DNA of 64,000 bases from Pantoea sp. SoEX (GTDB lineage: Bacteria; Pseudomonadota; Gammaproteobacteria; Enterobacterales; Enterobacteriaceae): NCBI RefSeq assembly GCF_009829945.1, contig NZ_SZZT01000001.1:248001-312000 (forward strand), given 5' to 3'. Made by a program: the position numbers and the translations under genes. This document shows positions 49,199-58,506 of the stretch, piece by piece (position 1 is the stretch's first letter; every line of letters starts with the position of its first letter). A model generated the notes under the pieces. The model saw only the letters and a list, made by a program, of their open reading frames with translations, did no database searches and was not told the DNA's origin.

Positions 49199-50503
49199 TT
49201 AATATATTGATTGTATGTTATTCATATATGGTTTTAAAAGATTTGGTATTATGATACTACCATCTTTCTGCTGATAGTTTTCCATAATTGCCGCTAATGT
49301 TCTTCCTACTGCTAAAGCTGAACCATTTAAAGTATGCGTTAATACAATTTTTTTATTTTTTTCTGTACTACGGTAACGAGACTTAATTCTACGAGATTGA
49401 AAATCACTCATATTTGAACAAGATGAAATTTCTCTATATGCATTTTGTGCGGGGAACCATACTTCTAAATCATATGTTTTTGTTGCTCCAAAACTCATAT
49501 CTCCAGCACATAGTAATACTTTACGGTATGGTAAATTTAATAGTTGTAATACTTTTTCTGCATGTCCAGTTAATTCTTCTAAAGCATACATTGAATTTTC
49601 TGGTTTAACTATTTGAATTAATTCTACTTTATCAAATTGATGCATGCGAATTAAACCACGTACATCACGTCCATAAGAACCTGCTTCAGATCTGAAACAT
49701 GGAGTGTGAGCAGTTAGTTTAATAGGTAAATCATCCTCTACAAAAATCTTGTTTCTTGCAAAATTAACTAAAGGAACTTCAGAAGTGGGTATAAGTGAAT
49801 AACGTTTAATTATTGTTTTATCTTTTTTATCTCTAATTATGTTTATATGAAATATATCTTCACTAAATTTTGGTAATTGTCCTGTACCAAATAAACTGTC
49901 TTGATTAACTAAATATGGAACATATGTTTCTAAATATTTATGTTGATTAATATGTAAATCAATCATGAATTGTCCCAAAGCACGATGTAAATATGCAATT
50001 TTCCCTTGCATTACAACAAATCTAGTACCAGTGATTTTTGCAGCAGATGAAAAATCCAATCCTTTATTAATTTTGCCTAATTCCACGTGGTCTTTGATAC
50101 TAAAGTCAAAATCAGGTAAGGTACCCCAATAATTCACTATTACATTTTCGGTATAATCTTTACCACATGGCACTTCTTCTGAAGGTAAATTAGGTAAGCT
50201 TAAAGAAAAATCTAGTATTTGTTTTTCTAAATCATTTAACTGGGATTTTATATGATCTGATTTAGATTTTAATAGTTTTATTTCTTGACGTAATTCCTCT
50301 ATATTTTTACCAATTTTTTTTATTTGACCAATATGTTTAGATTTTATTTTGTATTGTATATTTAATTTTTCATTTTCTATTTGTAAAATTTTTCGATTTT
50401 TTTCAAGAGAAACAATTTTATCTAAATCTAAAACAAATCCTCGTTTAATTAATTTTTTTGCAACAATATAAGGTTCCTTACGTAATAGATGCGGATCTAA
50501 CAT
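49199..50503 (-). CDS. serS: Seryl-tRNA synthetase
   Basis: SerS charges tRNA-Ser (and selenocysteine tRNA where present). The start at 50503 gives [11 protein letters not shown], as in E. coli, with AGGAT upstream, and 434 residues (430). A longer frame from 50566 adds a hydrophobic stretch that is intergenic translation, not a signal peptide. The N-terminal coiled-coil arm spans about residues 30-105. Class II motifs are [15 protein letters not shown] (motif 2) and [14 protein letters not shown] (motif 3). Confidence 0.97.
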   Translation of the reverse strand: MLDPHLLRKEPYIVAKKLIKRGFVLDLDKIVSLEKNRKILQIENEKLNIQYKIKSKHIGQIKKIGKNIEELRQEIKLLKSKSDHIKSQLNDLEKQILDFSLSLPNLPSEEVPCGKDYTENVIVNYWGTLPDFDFSIKDHVELGKINKGLDFSSAAKITGTRFVVMQGKIAYLHRALGQFMIDLHINQHKYLETYVPYLVNQDSLFGTGQLPKFSEDIFHINIIRDKKDKTIIKRYSLIPTSEVPLVNFARNKIFVEDDLPIKLTAHTPCFRSEAGSYGRDVRGLIRMHQFDKVELIQIVKPENSMYALEELTGHAEKVLQLLNLPYRKVLLCAGDMSFGATKTYDLEVWFPAQNAYREISSCSNMSDFQSRRIKSRYRSTEKNKKIVLTHTLNGSALAVGRTLAAIMENYQQKDGSIIIPNLLKPYMNNIQSIY

Positions 50504-50742
50504 AACTATCCTACATATTAAAATTAAATTGATAAACGTAATTAGAAAGAAATCTAATTTTATCATATATTAAAATCATATTCTATTCTTAACTAAAAGT
50601 AATTACCATTTATTATGTATTGAGTTAAATTATTTTTACTGTAATATTAATTTTATATATTTTTAAAATTAATTTAATAGTAAATTTTCATCTTTCATAA
50701 TGGTTAATTAAATACATGTAAATAAAAAAATTTTATTTAAAT

Positions 50743-51261
50743 TTAACATTTTTCAATATTAGATTCTATTAACCAAAGACATTTATCTAAATCACGAGTT
50801 AAAGATATCAAGATATCATTTGTTACTACATCCTTTATATCATCAATTTCTTTTGTATTATTTGTTATTACAATATTATAGCGTCTAATTAATTCTTGTA
50901 AATGATTTTGTATTTTATCAATATTTAGTGGATAATTTTTTAATGAAGTTTTACCATAAATTACTTGTATAGTACCTAGAGCAATGCCATTTAATTGTAC
51001 AATTCGTTCTGCAATAATATCCTGATGTTTAATAATTGTATAATAGCAATCATCTAACATTTTATGTATTGCTATAAAATTATTTCCCCTTATATTCCAA
51101 TGTGCTTGTTTTGTAATTAACGATAAATCAATTAAGTTTGCTAAGATACAATTCAGTTTATCAATCATATTGATTTTTTCATTGTTATCAATGTTACTAC
51201 AACTATAAATTAAATTAGAAGATAAAAAATCATCATTATTTTTAGATGTAATATTATTCAT
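50743..51261 (-). CDS. dps: DNA-binding ferritin-like protein Dps
   Basis: Dps forms dodecamers that oxidise and store iron and coat DNA. The 172-residue protein has the ferroxidase segment KQAHWNIRGNNFIAIHKMLD with partner residues in HQDIIAERIVQLNG. The N-terminal tail is longer and less basic than in E. coli (167), so DNA binding may be weaker. GAGG lies 5 bases before the ATG. The neighbours ompX and dps are kept in E. coli order; rhtA between them is lost. Confidence 0.94.
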   Translation of the reverse strand: MNNITSKNNDDFLSSNLIYSCSNIDNNEKINMIDKLNCILANLIDLSLITKQAHWNIRGNNFIAIHKMLDDCYYTIIKHQDIIAERIVQLNGIALGTIQVIYGKTSLKNYPLNIDKIQNHLQELIRRYNIVITNNTKEIDDIKDVVTNDILISLTRDLDKCLWLIESNIEKC

Positions 51262-51743
51262 TTTTCCTCACAATTTCAAATTGTTATAGTTTTGCATGAA
51301 TATCTTAATAAATATTAATTTTATAAATAATTTAAACTAATTAATATTAATTATTAAATAATAATCAATAAAAATTTATAGAAAATTAATATATATTATA
51401 TCATTTTTTATAATTATATTTTGTAAATGTATCTTTAAATAAACATTATTAATTGTTTATAACAATATATTAAATTATATAACATATAATTATAATCTTA
51501 ATAAAAAATGTTAATTTTTTATTCACTGTCTATTCTTTAATATAAATATAGTGTTTAACTACTAATTATTAGCTATCATATAGGAAATTACTAATAATTT
51601 AGATACGTATAAAATATAACATTAAGTGTATTATTCTTAAATCAATCTAAAAAATGCCTATAAATATTAGTAAATTAAAATAGATATATTTTTATAATAT
51701 TTAGGTTAATAGAAGTATATTTTTATTTTTTTTGAGGTTAATT
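51262..51743. other. Divergent dps-ompX spacer
   Basis: These 482 bases lie between divergent dps and ompX, where E. coli has rhtA. No gene or remnant is visible. Promoters for both genes should lie here, but the AT background hides them. Confidence 0.5.
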
Positions 51744-52259
51744 ATGAAAAAATTTGCATATTATTTTGTATTAGCTTGTATTATCTCCTTATATACGCAT
51801 ACGGCAAGCGCGCATATTGCAATAAGTGGTGGTGTAGCACATGGTAATTCTAAGAAAATGCCTATTGATTCAAATGGTATTAATTTAAAATATCGTTATG
51901 AAAATGATTCTTATTCTGTTAGTTGGATAAATTCTTTTTTATATACAGATACTAATGAATTAAAAGATAAATTTTATATGAAAAGTCAGTATTATGGAAT
52001 TTGTACTGGTGCTGCTTATAGATTTAATGACTGGTCTAGCATTTACGGAGGTACAGGGATTGGTTATAGTAAATTTCAGAGTAGACATACTGTTGTAATA
52101 AAAAATAAATTTTTATTTGCTGATTTTGGTCCTTCATTTATTTTAGGAATTCAATTTAATCCTATAAAAAATTTCGTAATTGATTTAAGTTATGAAACAA
52201 ACATGATGAGAGACAGTAATACTAGTACCTTTACTGCTGGAATAGGTTACAATTTCTAA
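51744..52259 (+). CDS. ompX: Outer membrane protein X
   Basis: OmpX is a small eight-stranded outer-membrane barrel. The ATG at 51744 gives exactly 171 residues, as in E. coli, with TTGAGG upstream; a TTG at 51732 in the same frame is part of that ribosome binding site. A signal peptide (about residues 1-22) precedes HIAISGGVAHGNS. Conserved strands are INLKYRYENDS, QYYGICTGAAYRFNDWSSIY, GIGYSKFQS and GIQFNPIKNFVIDLSYE, and the protein ends GYNF with terminal Phe for barrel assembly. Confidence 0.94.
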   Translation: MKKFAYYFVLACIISLYTHTASAHIAISGGVAHGNSKKMPIDSNGINLKYRYENDSYSVSWINSFLYTDTNELKDKFYMKSQYYGICTGAAYRFNDWSSIYGGTGIGYSKFQSRHTVVIKNKFLFADFGPSFILGIQFNPIKNFVIDLSYETNMMRDSNTSTFTAGIGYNF

Positions 52260-52280
52260 TTTTATCTTTATTTTTTATAT

Positions 52281-52307
52281 AAAGACGGTTATTTACAAAC
52301 CGTCTTT
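52281..52307 (+). terminator. ompX terminator
   Basis: A perfect 10-bp stem AAAGACGGTT/AACCGTCTTT with loop ATTTACA starts 21 bases after the ompX stop. The arm ends in TTT followed by AAT. Confidence 0.88.
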
Positions 52308-53202
52308 AATATAAGGAGAAATTAAATTAATTTAACATTGTTATTGTAATTTATATGTTATTAATTTTTAATCAGTTATTATAATTATATTAATAAAAAA
52401 ATCAATTTGTTGATTATGTTTTAATATTAAATAAATTTTTAATTTGAATCCTAAATAATTACTTGATTATATTATTTTTTGTTTAATGTATTCAATAATA
52501 TTTCAATATTTATTGATAATTACAAACAAAATAATAGATCATAATGATAAAAAATTTATTATTAAGGTGATAATAACAGATTTTAAATTATGTTATTTGA
52601 ATTAATATGTTCTTATTAAAGAACAATATTAATTTAATCCATTATTAAAAGTAGTAATTGTGATATTTGATAGATAAACCATTCATATAAATAATATTTA
52701 TCATATCTCCACTTATTAATATGTTATTTATAAAAAGATTATTAATTATTAAAATATCTATAAATTAACAAAACTGATTAAAAAAATAAAGATATACAAT
52801 ATATTTTATATAAAGAAAAAGTGAAATTTATTATACAATAAATTATCTGCTAAAATATTTAGAAACAATTTAATGAAAATATTTTAATAATAGTAAAATG
52901 TTAACATTTAGTATAAATAATTTTCTTATTAACTATTTTGATTTGAAATTATTTTAAAAGTTAATGTTTTAAAACATATAAAATATTTAATACTTTTTTA
53001 TTTCTTTAAAAATTAAATTTAAGATATGTATCTTATGATATTTAATATCATAAAAAAATAATAATATTTACTTACTGTTAAAATATATTAATAAAAAATA
53101 AATATAATTTTTATAGAATAAAATTTATTTGTAATCTAAATTAAATTAGTATTATTAATAAATAATTATTACACTCCTAATTTATAATTTAAGGATATTA
53201 TT
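52308..53202. other. 895-base gene-less region upstream of hns
   Basis: This is the longest stretch without a gene. No open frame of note, RNA gene or strong hairpin was found. In E. coli many genes lie between ompX and moeB, so this is probably degraded DNA at a rearrangement point plus the hns promoter. Its extreme AT content would itself make it a target for H-NS. Confidence 0.55.
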
Positions 53203-53607
53203 ATGAGTGATCCCTTTAAAACTTTAAATAACATTCGTACATTGCGAGTTCAAACCCGTGAGCTTCCATTAGCTGATTTAGAAGAAATTTTAGAAAAATT
53301 AACAGTAGTAGTTACTGAACGTCGTGAAGAAGCAGAAACAGAAGAAATACAGAATCGGGAAAAAGAAGAAAAATTATCTAAATATCGTAAAATGTTATTG
53401 GAAGATGGAATTGATCCTAATGAACTTTTAGGATTAATAGAAGTAGATAAAAAAAGAAACAAACGTATCCCAAGACCAGCAAAATATTTTTATACAGATG
53501 AAAACGGAACTCAAAAATCATGGACTGGTCAAGGAAGAACACCACTAGCCATTAAAAAAGCTATAGAAGCGGGGAAAAATTTAGAAAGTTTTCTTATTAT
53601 TAGTTAA
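53203..53607 (+). CDS. hns: Nucleoid protein H-NS
   Basis: H-NS coats and silences AT-rich DNA. The 134-residue protein aligns with E. coli H-NS (137). The N-terminal oligomerisation region is LNNIRTLRVQTRELPLADLE. A charged central coiled coil follows, then LLEDGIDPNELL, a basic linker (KKRNKRIPRPAKY) and the DNA-binding motif SWTGQGRTPLAIKKAIEAGK with the minor-groove QGR. It is not in its E. coli neighbourhood (near tdk and galU), so it has moved. AAGGATATT precedes the ATG. The long empty region upstream leaves room for autoregulation. Confidence 0.95.
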   Translation: MSDPFKTLNNIRTLRVQTRELPLADLEEILEKLTVVVTERREEAETEEIQNREKEEKLSKYRKMLLEDGIDPNELLGLIEVDKKRNKRIPRPAKYFYTDENGTQKSWTGQGRTPLAIKKAIEAGKNLESFLIIS

Positions 53608-53639
53608 TAATCAAATAAAAACATAACTGAATTGTAGTA

Positions 53640-53675
53640 GCTGAGAACCCTATGATGGGACTCGGCTTCTTTTTT
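53640..53675 (+). terminator. hns terminator
   Basis: A GC-rich hairpin of GCTGAG/CTCGGC and CCC/GGG, separated by a small internal loop, lies 33 bases after the hns stop. It is followed by TTC and a run of T residues. It also stands opposite the end of the convergent moeB. Confidence 0.88.
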
Positions 53676-53765
53676 TAGAAAATAAATTTATTATATAAAC
53701 TAAATTTTATTAAAATAATTTACTACAAATGAATATATGATTTATTATTAAACATGATTATATAA

Positions 53766-54527
53766 TCAATTACATATTTTACAACAAGAATTTTTATTTA
53801 TTTTTATATGATTAAATTCTAGATAAAATCCGTCATAAATTAATAAAGTTGATGTAAGTGGAACTCCATAATTAGTCAATAATTTAATTGCTTCTAATGA
53901 CTGCATAGCACCAATTACAGAAACAATGGGTGACATTATTCCCTGTTGTAAACAATTATCATTATTACTATTGAAAAAACTACTTATACATTGGTAACAA
54001 GGACTATTAACTTGCCAATTAAACGTACTTAGACACCCTTCCATTCGACTAGCAGCACCAACAATTAATGGAATTTTATAATTAAAACATAAACTATTAA
54101 TTTGTTCACGTGTTTTTATATTATCACTGCAATCAATAATTACTTTTTGTCGTTTAATAATTTCTAATATGTTATTTTTTTCCAGCTTATCATTTACTAT
54201 ATTTATTATGCAATATGGATTTATTTTATATAAATCTTGCGCAGCAGAATAAACTTTAGGTGTATTGATGTCAATATCATGATGTAAAATCTGACGTGAT
54301 AAGTTAGATAATATAACATAATCAAAATCTATTAATGTGATTTCTCCTATACCTGCTGCTACAATATACAATGCTGCTGTACAGCCTAATCCACCTAACC
54401 CAACTATAGCAATTTTTCCAGATCTTATTTTCTTTTGCCCTTCAAAACCAAATTTATTTAATTTGATTTGTTCAATGTAACGTGATATTTCATTTTTTCG
54501 ATTTGTAATTTTATATTTACTCCTCAA
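53766..54527 (-). CDS. moeB: Molybdopterin-synthase adenylyltransferase MoeB
   Basis: MoeB adenylates the C-terminal glycine of MoaD so that it can be thiolated for molybdopterin synthesis. It has the E1-type nucleotide motif VGLGGLGCTAALYI, the magnesium-site DCSDN, and two zinc CxxC pairs (CYQC and CKIC). The TTG at 54527 is the only near-standard start, but it lies inside the AGGAG that ends moeA. An ATT at 54509, 10 bases after AGGAG, gives a length much closer to E. coli (249). No in-frame ATG is available near the start. Expression is probably coupled to moeA. Confidence 0.9.
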   Translation of the reverse strand: MRSKYKITNRKNEISRYIEQIKLNKFGFEGQKKIRSGKIAIVGLGGLGCTAALYIVAAGIGEITLIDFDYVILSNLSRQILHHDIDINTPKVYSAAQDLYKINPYCIINIVNDKLEKNNILEIIKRQKVIIDCSDNIKTREQINSLCFNYKIPLIVGAASRMEGCLSTFNWQVNSPCYQCISSFFNSNNDNCLQQGIMSPIVSVIGAMQSLEAIKLLTNYGVPLTSTLLIYDGFYLEFNHIKINKNSCCKICN

Positions 54528-55758
54528 GTAATTTATCGAAAGGTTCTACTATCACCCATTCCCCTGCTTTAACATTACTTCTTTCACTTTCTAATATAAT
54601 AAAACAATTAGCTTTTGTAAGAGAACCATAAAAATATGAGTCTTGTGTACCTGTGCTATATACTTGCATTTCATTTTTATTGTTTTTAACTAAATATCCT
54701 CTCTGGAATTCAATAACACCTGGAGATTTTTTTAAATTTGTAGCAACACGTACTTTATATTTATGTTTGAATATAGAACAATATGTTTTTCCCTGACATT
54801 TAGAAATGAAATGTTGTGCTAACTGATAAAAAGTTACAACAGCTGAAACAGGATTGCCAGGTAATCCAATAAACCAACTTGTATTTAAACGAGCAAATGT
54901 AAATGGTTTGCCAGGTTTCATTGCTACTTTACAAAAAATAACTTCACCTAACTCTCTTAAAATCATTCTAACAAAATCGGTTTTACCAACTGATATACCG
55001 CCTGTAGTAATTACTATATCAGATAATCTATCTGCTTGTTTAATAGCATAACTTATATCACTAATATTATCTCTAATAATACCAAGATCTATAACTTCAC
55101 ATCCCAATCTATTTAACATGAGTGAAATGGTAAAACGATTAATATCATATAATTCGTTATGGAAATCTATTTTCTTACTAATATTTTTTAACTCATCTCC
55201 GGTAGAAAAAATTGCAACACGAAGTTTACGTAATACTTTTAATTTAAAAATACCTAGTGATGCAATTAAAGGCAAATGTTTGATGTCAAGTTTTACACCT
55301 GAATTAATTACCACATCACCAATTTTAATGTTTTCACCAGTTAATCTAATATTCTGTCCTAAAGTAATAGAATTATTAACAACTATATTACTATCACTTA
55401 TTTTTGTATCTTCTTGTTTTACTACTGCTTCACAAGATTGTGGTATTTTTGCTCCAGTCATAATACGTATTGTGCTACCAAGAGCCCAAGATCCAGCAAA
55501 TGGTTTACCTGCTAATGAATCTCCACTAATTTTTAATATATGATTAGTCTTAATATCATCAAATCTGATTGCATATCCATCCATAGCAGCACTATCAAAT
55601 GAAGGTAAATTAACAGGTGATATTAATGATTCTGCTGTAATATATCCTAAAGCATCTATTATTGGTATATGAATATAATCTTTTATTGGTTTAGCTTGTA
55701 ATAACATTATATTTCTAGCATTTTGAAATGAAGTTAACTTTCCAAGAGAAATGTTCAT
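54517..55758 (-). CDS. moeA: Molybdopterin molybdenumtransferase MoeA
   Basis: MoeA inserts molybdate into adenylylated molybdopterin. The 413-residue protein (411 in E. coli) has PSFDSAAMDGYAIR near the N-terminus, RIMTGAKIP, the MPT-binding segment STGDELKN, TTGGISVGKTDF, KPGKPFTFA and FIGLPGNPVSAVVTF, all typical. The moeA-moeB pair is as in E. coli. A possible promoter lies about 130-160 bases upstream on the minus strand (TTGACA at 55918-55913 with AT-rich -10 candidates about 18 bases on). Confidence 0.95.
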   Translation of the reverse strand: MNISLGKLTSFQNARNIMLLQAKPIKDYIHIPIIDALGYITAESLISPVNLPSFDSAAMDGYAIRFDDIKTNHILKISGDSLAGKPFAGSWALGSTIRIMTGAKIPQSCEAVVKQEDTKISDSNIVVNNSITLGQNIRLTGENIKIGDVVINSGVKLDIKHLPLIASLGIFKLKVLRKLRVAIFSTGDELKNISKKIDFHNELYDINRFTISLMLNRLGCEVIDLGIIRDNISDISYAIKQADRLSDIVITTGGISVGKTDFVRMILRELGEVIFCKVAMKPGKPFTFARLNTSWFIGLPGNPVSAVVTFYQLAQHFISKCQGKTYCSIFKHKYKVRVATNLKKSPGVIEFQRGYLVKNNKNEMQVYSTGTQDSYFYGSLTKANCFIILESERSNVKAGEWVIVEPFDKLLEE

Positions 55759-56370
55759 TATAACTTAGCATGATAAGTATCAAAATAATTTTATATTTAT
55801 TATAATAAAATTATTTTCTGATAAAATATACTTTTTTAATATATAATAAATTTTTTAATTATTGACATTTACAATATAATAAAAATTTTTATATTAAAAT
55901 ATAATGAATTATTGTCAATTAACACATATTTTAAAATTTAATCTATTTCAAAATATATATTTATCAATAATTACATAAATCTATAATTCTTTATTATTAT
56001 AACATCATAATTTATGTAAATTGATATTACAGCAATGTAATTAATTAAACTATACTTAATACATTAAAGTAAGTTATAAATCAATTTTTATTTCATTACT
56101 ATACAATTGATTATTATATTACCAAATAATATCTAGGGTAATTATTAATGAATAAAAATTTAAATATATCAAATTGAAATTAAATAAATTATTGTTTTTA
56201 AATTTTATCAATTGTAAAATTTACTATTATAACTTATAAAAATAATTATCAAGTTAATAAAATTAACTAACATTAAAAAATAAATAACATGAAGTAAATT
56301 TTAAATTTACTTAAAATTAATTTTGTAAAATCTTTCAATCAAAGATTAGATAAAAATTTGAAAAACATAT
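55759..56370. other. Divergent moeA-dacC spacer
   Basis: These 612 bases separate divergent moeA and dacC; E. coli has iaaA and the gsi genes in this interval. No gene is seen. The only regulatory candidate is the minus-strand TTGACA at 55918-55913, which could serve moeA. No clear ribosome binding site precedes dacC. Confidence 0.5.
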
Positions 56371-57576
56371 ATGATAAATATTAGAACTTTTTTCCTCATA
56401 ATATCACTTATTATAAAATCCTCTTTTTTACTTATGTTTTCTCTGAATATATATGCGAATGAAGAAATACCTTCAGCTCCTAAAATTAATGCTAAAGCTT
56501 GGATTCTTATAGATTATTCTAATGGTAAAGTATTATCAGAATTTAATTCTGATAAAAAACTTAATCCAGCTAGCCTGACTAAAATGATGACTAGCTACGT
56601 CATAGGACAAAAGATTAAAGAAGGCAAAATAAAATACGAAGATATAGTAACAGTTGGTCAGAATGCGTGGGCACCTGGTAACCAATTATTGCAAGGTTCT
56701 TCATTAATGTTTCTTAAACCAGGTGATCAAGTATCTGTATATAATTTAAATAAAGGCATTGCAATTCAATCTGGTAATGATGCTTGTATAGCTTTAGCAG
56801 AATATATAGAAGGCAGCCAAGATTCTTTTGTTGATTTAATGAATTATTATGTAAAAATATTAGGATTAAAGAATACTCATTTCATGACAGTGCATGGTCT
56901 AGATTCCGAAGGACAATATAGTACTGCTCACGATATGGCTATAATTGGGCAAGCATTAATTCGTGATGTTCCTAAAGAGTACGAATTGAATAAAGAAAAA
57001 GAATTTACTTATAATAATATCACGCAAATGAATAGAAATAAATTATTATGGAGTAATGTTTTAAAAGTAGATGGAATTAAAACTGGACATACAGTAGGAG
57101 CTGGAAATAACCTAGTAGCTTCTGCAGTAGACAATAATACTCGTTTAATTTCAGTAGTATTAGGTGCTCCTAATGATCCTATTCGTTTTAGAGATAGTGA
57201 AAGATTATTAATGTGGGGTTTTAATTTTTTTGAGACTGTGATCCCTATTAAAGCTAATATACCTTTTACACAACAAAGAGTATGGTTTGGTAATATTAAA
57301 AAAGTTAACATTGGTGTAAATAGAGATATATCATTAACGATATTAAAAGGTCAAAACAAAGATATCAAAATACATTTTAATATCAATACAAATCGTTTAG
57401 ATGCTCCCTTGAAAAGGGATCAAGTAATTGGAATGGTTGATTTCAAAATTGATGGTAAATATGTAGAACATTGTCCATTAGTAGCACTTGATGAGGTAAA
57501 AAAAGGAAATTTTTTTAGCAGATTTATTGATTTTGTAATAGTAAAAATTACTTATTGGCTTGGTATTTCACTTTAG
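56371..57576 (+). CDS. dacC: D-alanyl-D-alanine carboxypeptidase (PBP5/6 family)
   Basis: This periplasmic enzyme trims the terminal D-Ala from peptidoglycan side chains. The 401-residue protein has a signal peptide (about residues 1-30), the SxxK motif Ser68-Lys71 (PASLTKMMTSY), SGN in AIQSGNDACIAL and KTG in DGIKTGHTVGAG. A beta-rich C-terminal domain follows, then an amphipathic membrane-anchor helix (FFSRFIDFVIVKITYWLG). Sequence alone fits both DacA and DacC; DacC is preferred because nfsA and rimK follow, as near dacC in E. coli. Confidence 0.88.
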   Translation: MINIRTFFLIISLIIKSSFLLMFSLNIYANEEIPSAPKINAKAWILIDYSNGKVLSEFNSDKKLNPASLTKMMTSYVIGQKIKEGKIKYEDIVTVGQNAWAPGNQLLQGSSLMFLKPGDQVSVYNLNKGIAIQSGNDACIALAEYIEGSQDSFVDLMNYYVKILGLKNTHFMTVHGLDSEGQYSTAHDMAIIGQALIRDVPKEYELNKEKEFTYNNITQMNRNKLLWSNVLKVDGIKTGHTVGAGNNLVASAVDNNTRLISVVLGAPNDPIRFRDSERLLMWGFNFFETVIPIKANIPFTQQRVWFGNIKKVNIGVNRDISLTILKGQNKDIKIHFNINTNRLDAPLKRDQVIGMVDFKIDGKYVEHCPLVALDEVKKGNFFSRFIDFVIVKITYWLGISL

Positions 57577-57625
57577 TAATTGTTTTTATTAAATAACTAT
57601 GTATTAGTTTTATATATTTTTTCAT

Positions 57626-57645
57626 AAGATATTAATTAATATCTT
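57626..57645 (+). terminator. 20-bp perfect palindrome after dacC
   Basis: AAGATATTAATTAATATCTT is identical on both strands and lies 50 bases after the dacC stop, before nfsA. It may be a weak terminator, since a T-rich stretch precedes but does not follow it. Confidence 0.4.
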
Positions 57646-57753
57646 TAATAATATGTTAAGGATTGTTAATTGATCAAGTAAGTAAATTTTATGTAATTTA
57701 TATATATGGACAAACACAAAATATTTTAAATATTGTGATTTTATGGAGATTAG

Positions 57754-58482
57754 ATGAACTCAATTATTAATTTAATTTGTAATCATCGTTCTATTCGTAG
57801 TTTTACTGATAAAAGTATTAGCAAGCAACAGATTAATGAAATAATCTCTTCAGCTCAGTCAGCTTCTACTTCTAGTTTTTTACAATGTTCTTCTATTATA
57901 AGAATTACAGAAAAATCATTACGTTCTGAAATTGCAAGTATATCTGGAAATCAAAGATGGATAATAGAATCTACTGAATTTTGGATATTTTGTGCTGATT
58001 TTAATAAACATTTACAAATTTGTAATAATGCTAAACTCGGTTATATTGAGCAACTTATTATTGGTTGTATTGACACAGCGATGATGGCACAAAATGCAAT
58101 AATAGCTGCAGAATCAATGAATTTAGGTGGAGTTTTTATCGGAGGTATTCGTAATGATATCAATAAACTTATAAAGTTATTACATTTACCAAAATTTGTA
58201 TTACCGTTATTTGGATTTTGTCTAGGTTATCCAAAATATTTACCTGAAATCAAACCTCGCATACCAATAGAAATGATTATTCATGAAAATTATTATAGTA
58301 CTTCTTTAGATCAAATGGCTCTTAAAAAATATAATACAAAAATTAAAAATTATTATCAAGATCGCAAAATGAATAAACGCAAAGATGAAACTTGGAATAA
58401 ATTGGTACAGAGATTAATTATTCAAGAAATGAGACCATTTATGCTTAAATACCTAAGAGAACAAGGTTGGGCAATATATTAA
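57754..58482 (+). CDS. nfsA: Oxygen-insensitive NADPH nitroreductase NfsA
   Basis: NfsA is an FMN flavoprotein that reduces quinones and nitro compounds. The 242-residue protein has the flavin-binding start HRSIRSFTD, SSFLQCSSIIR, and the central ESMNLGGVFIGGIRNDINKL and LPLFGFCLGYP. Length is near E. coli (240). It lies 24 bases before rimK, as in E. coli, and probably shares a transcript. Its retention may serve quinone or redox protection. Confidence 0.95.
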   Translation: MNSIINLICNHRSIRSFTDKSISKQQINEIISSAQSASTSSFLQCSSIIRITEKSLRSEIASISGNQRWIIESTEFWIFCADFNKHLQICNNAKLGYIEQLIIGCIDTAMMAQNAIIAAESMNLGGVFIGGIRNDINKLIKLLHLPKFVLPLFGFCLGYPKYLPEIKPRIPIEMIIHENYYSTSLDQMALKKYNTKIKNYYQDRKMNKRKDETWNKLVQRLIIQEMRPFMLKYLREQGWAIY

Positions 58483-58506
58483 AAAAATAATTTAGGGAAT
58501 TAAGCT

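Noticed and set aside
50504-50566. A hydrophobic N-terminal extension of SerS resembling a signal peptide
   Set aside because: SerS is cytoplasmic, and the ATG at 50503 with AGGAT upstream gives the exact family N-terminus.
55118-55543. A 141-codon plus-strand frame opposite moeA
   Set aside because: moeA has all family motifs on the other strand; the antisense frame shows no recognisable sequence and no ribosome binding site.
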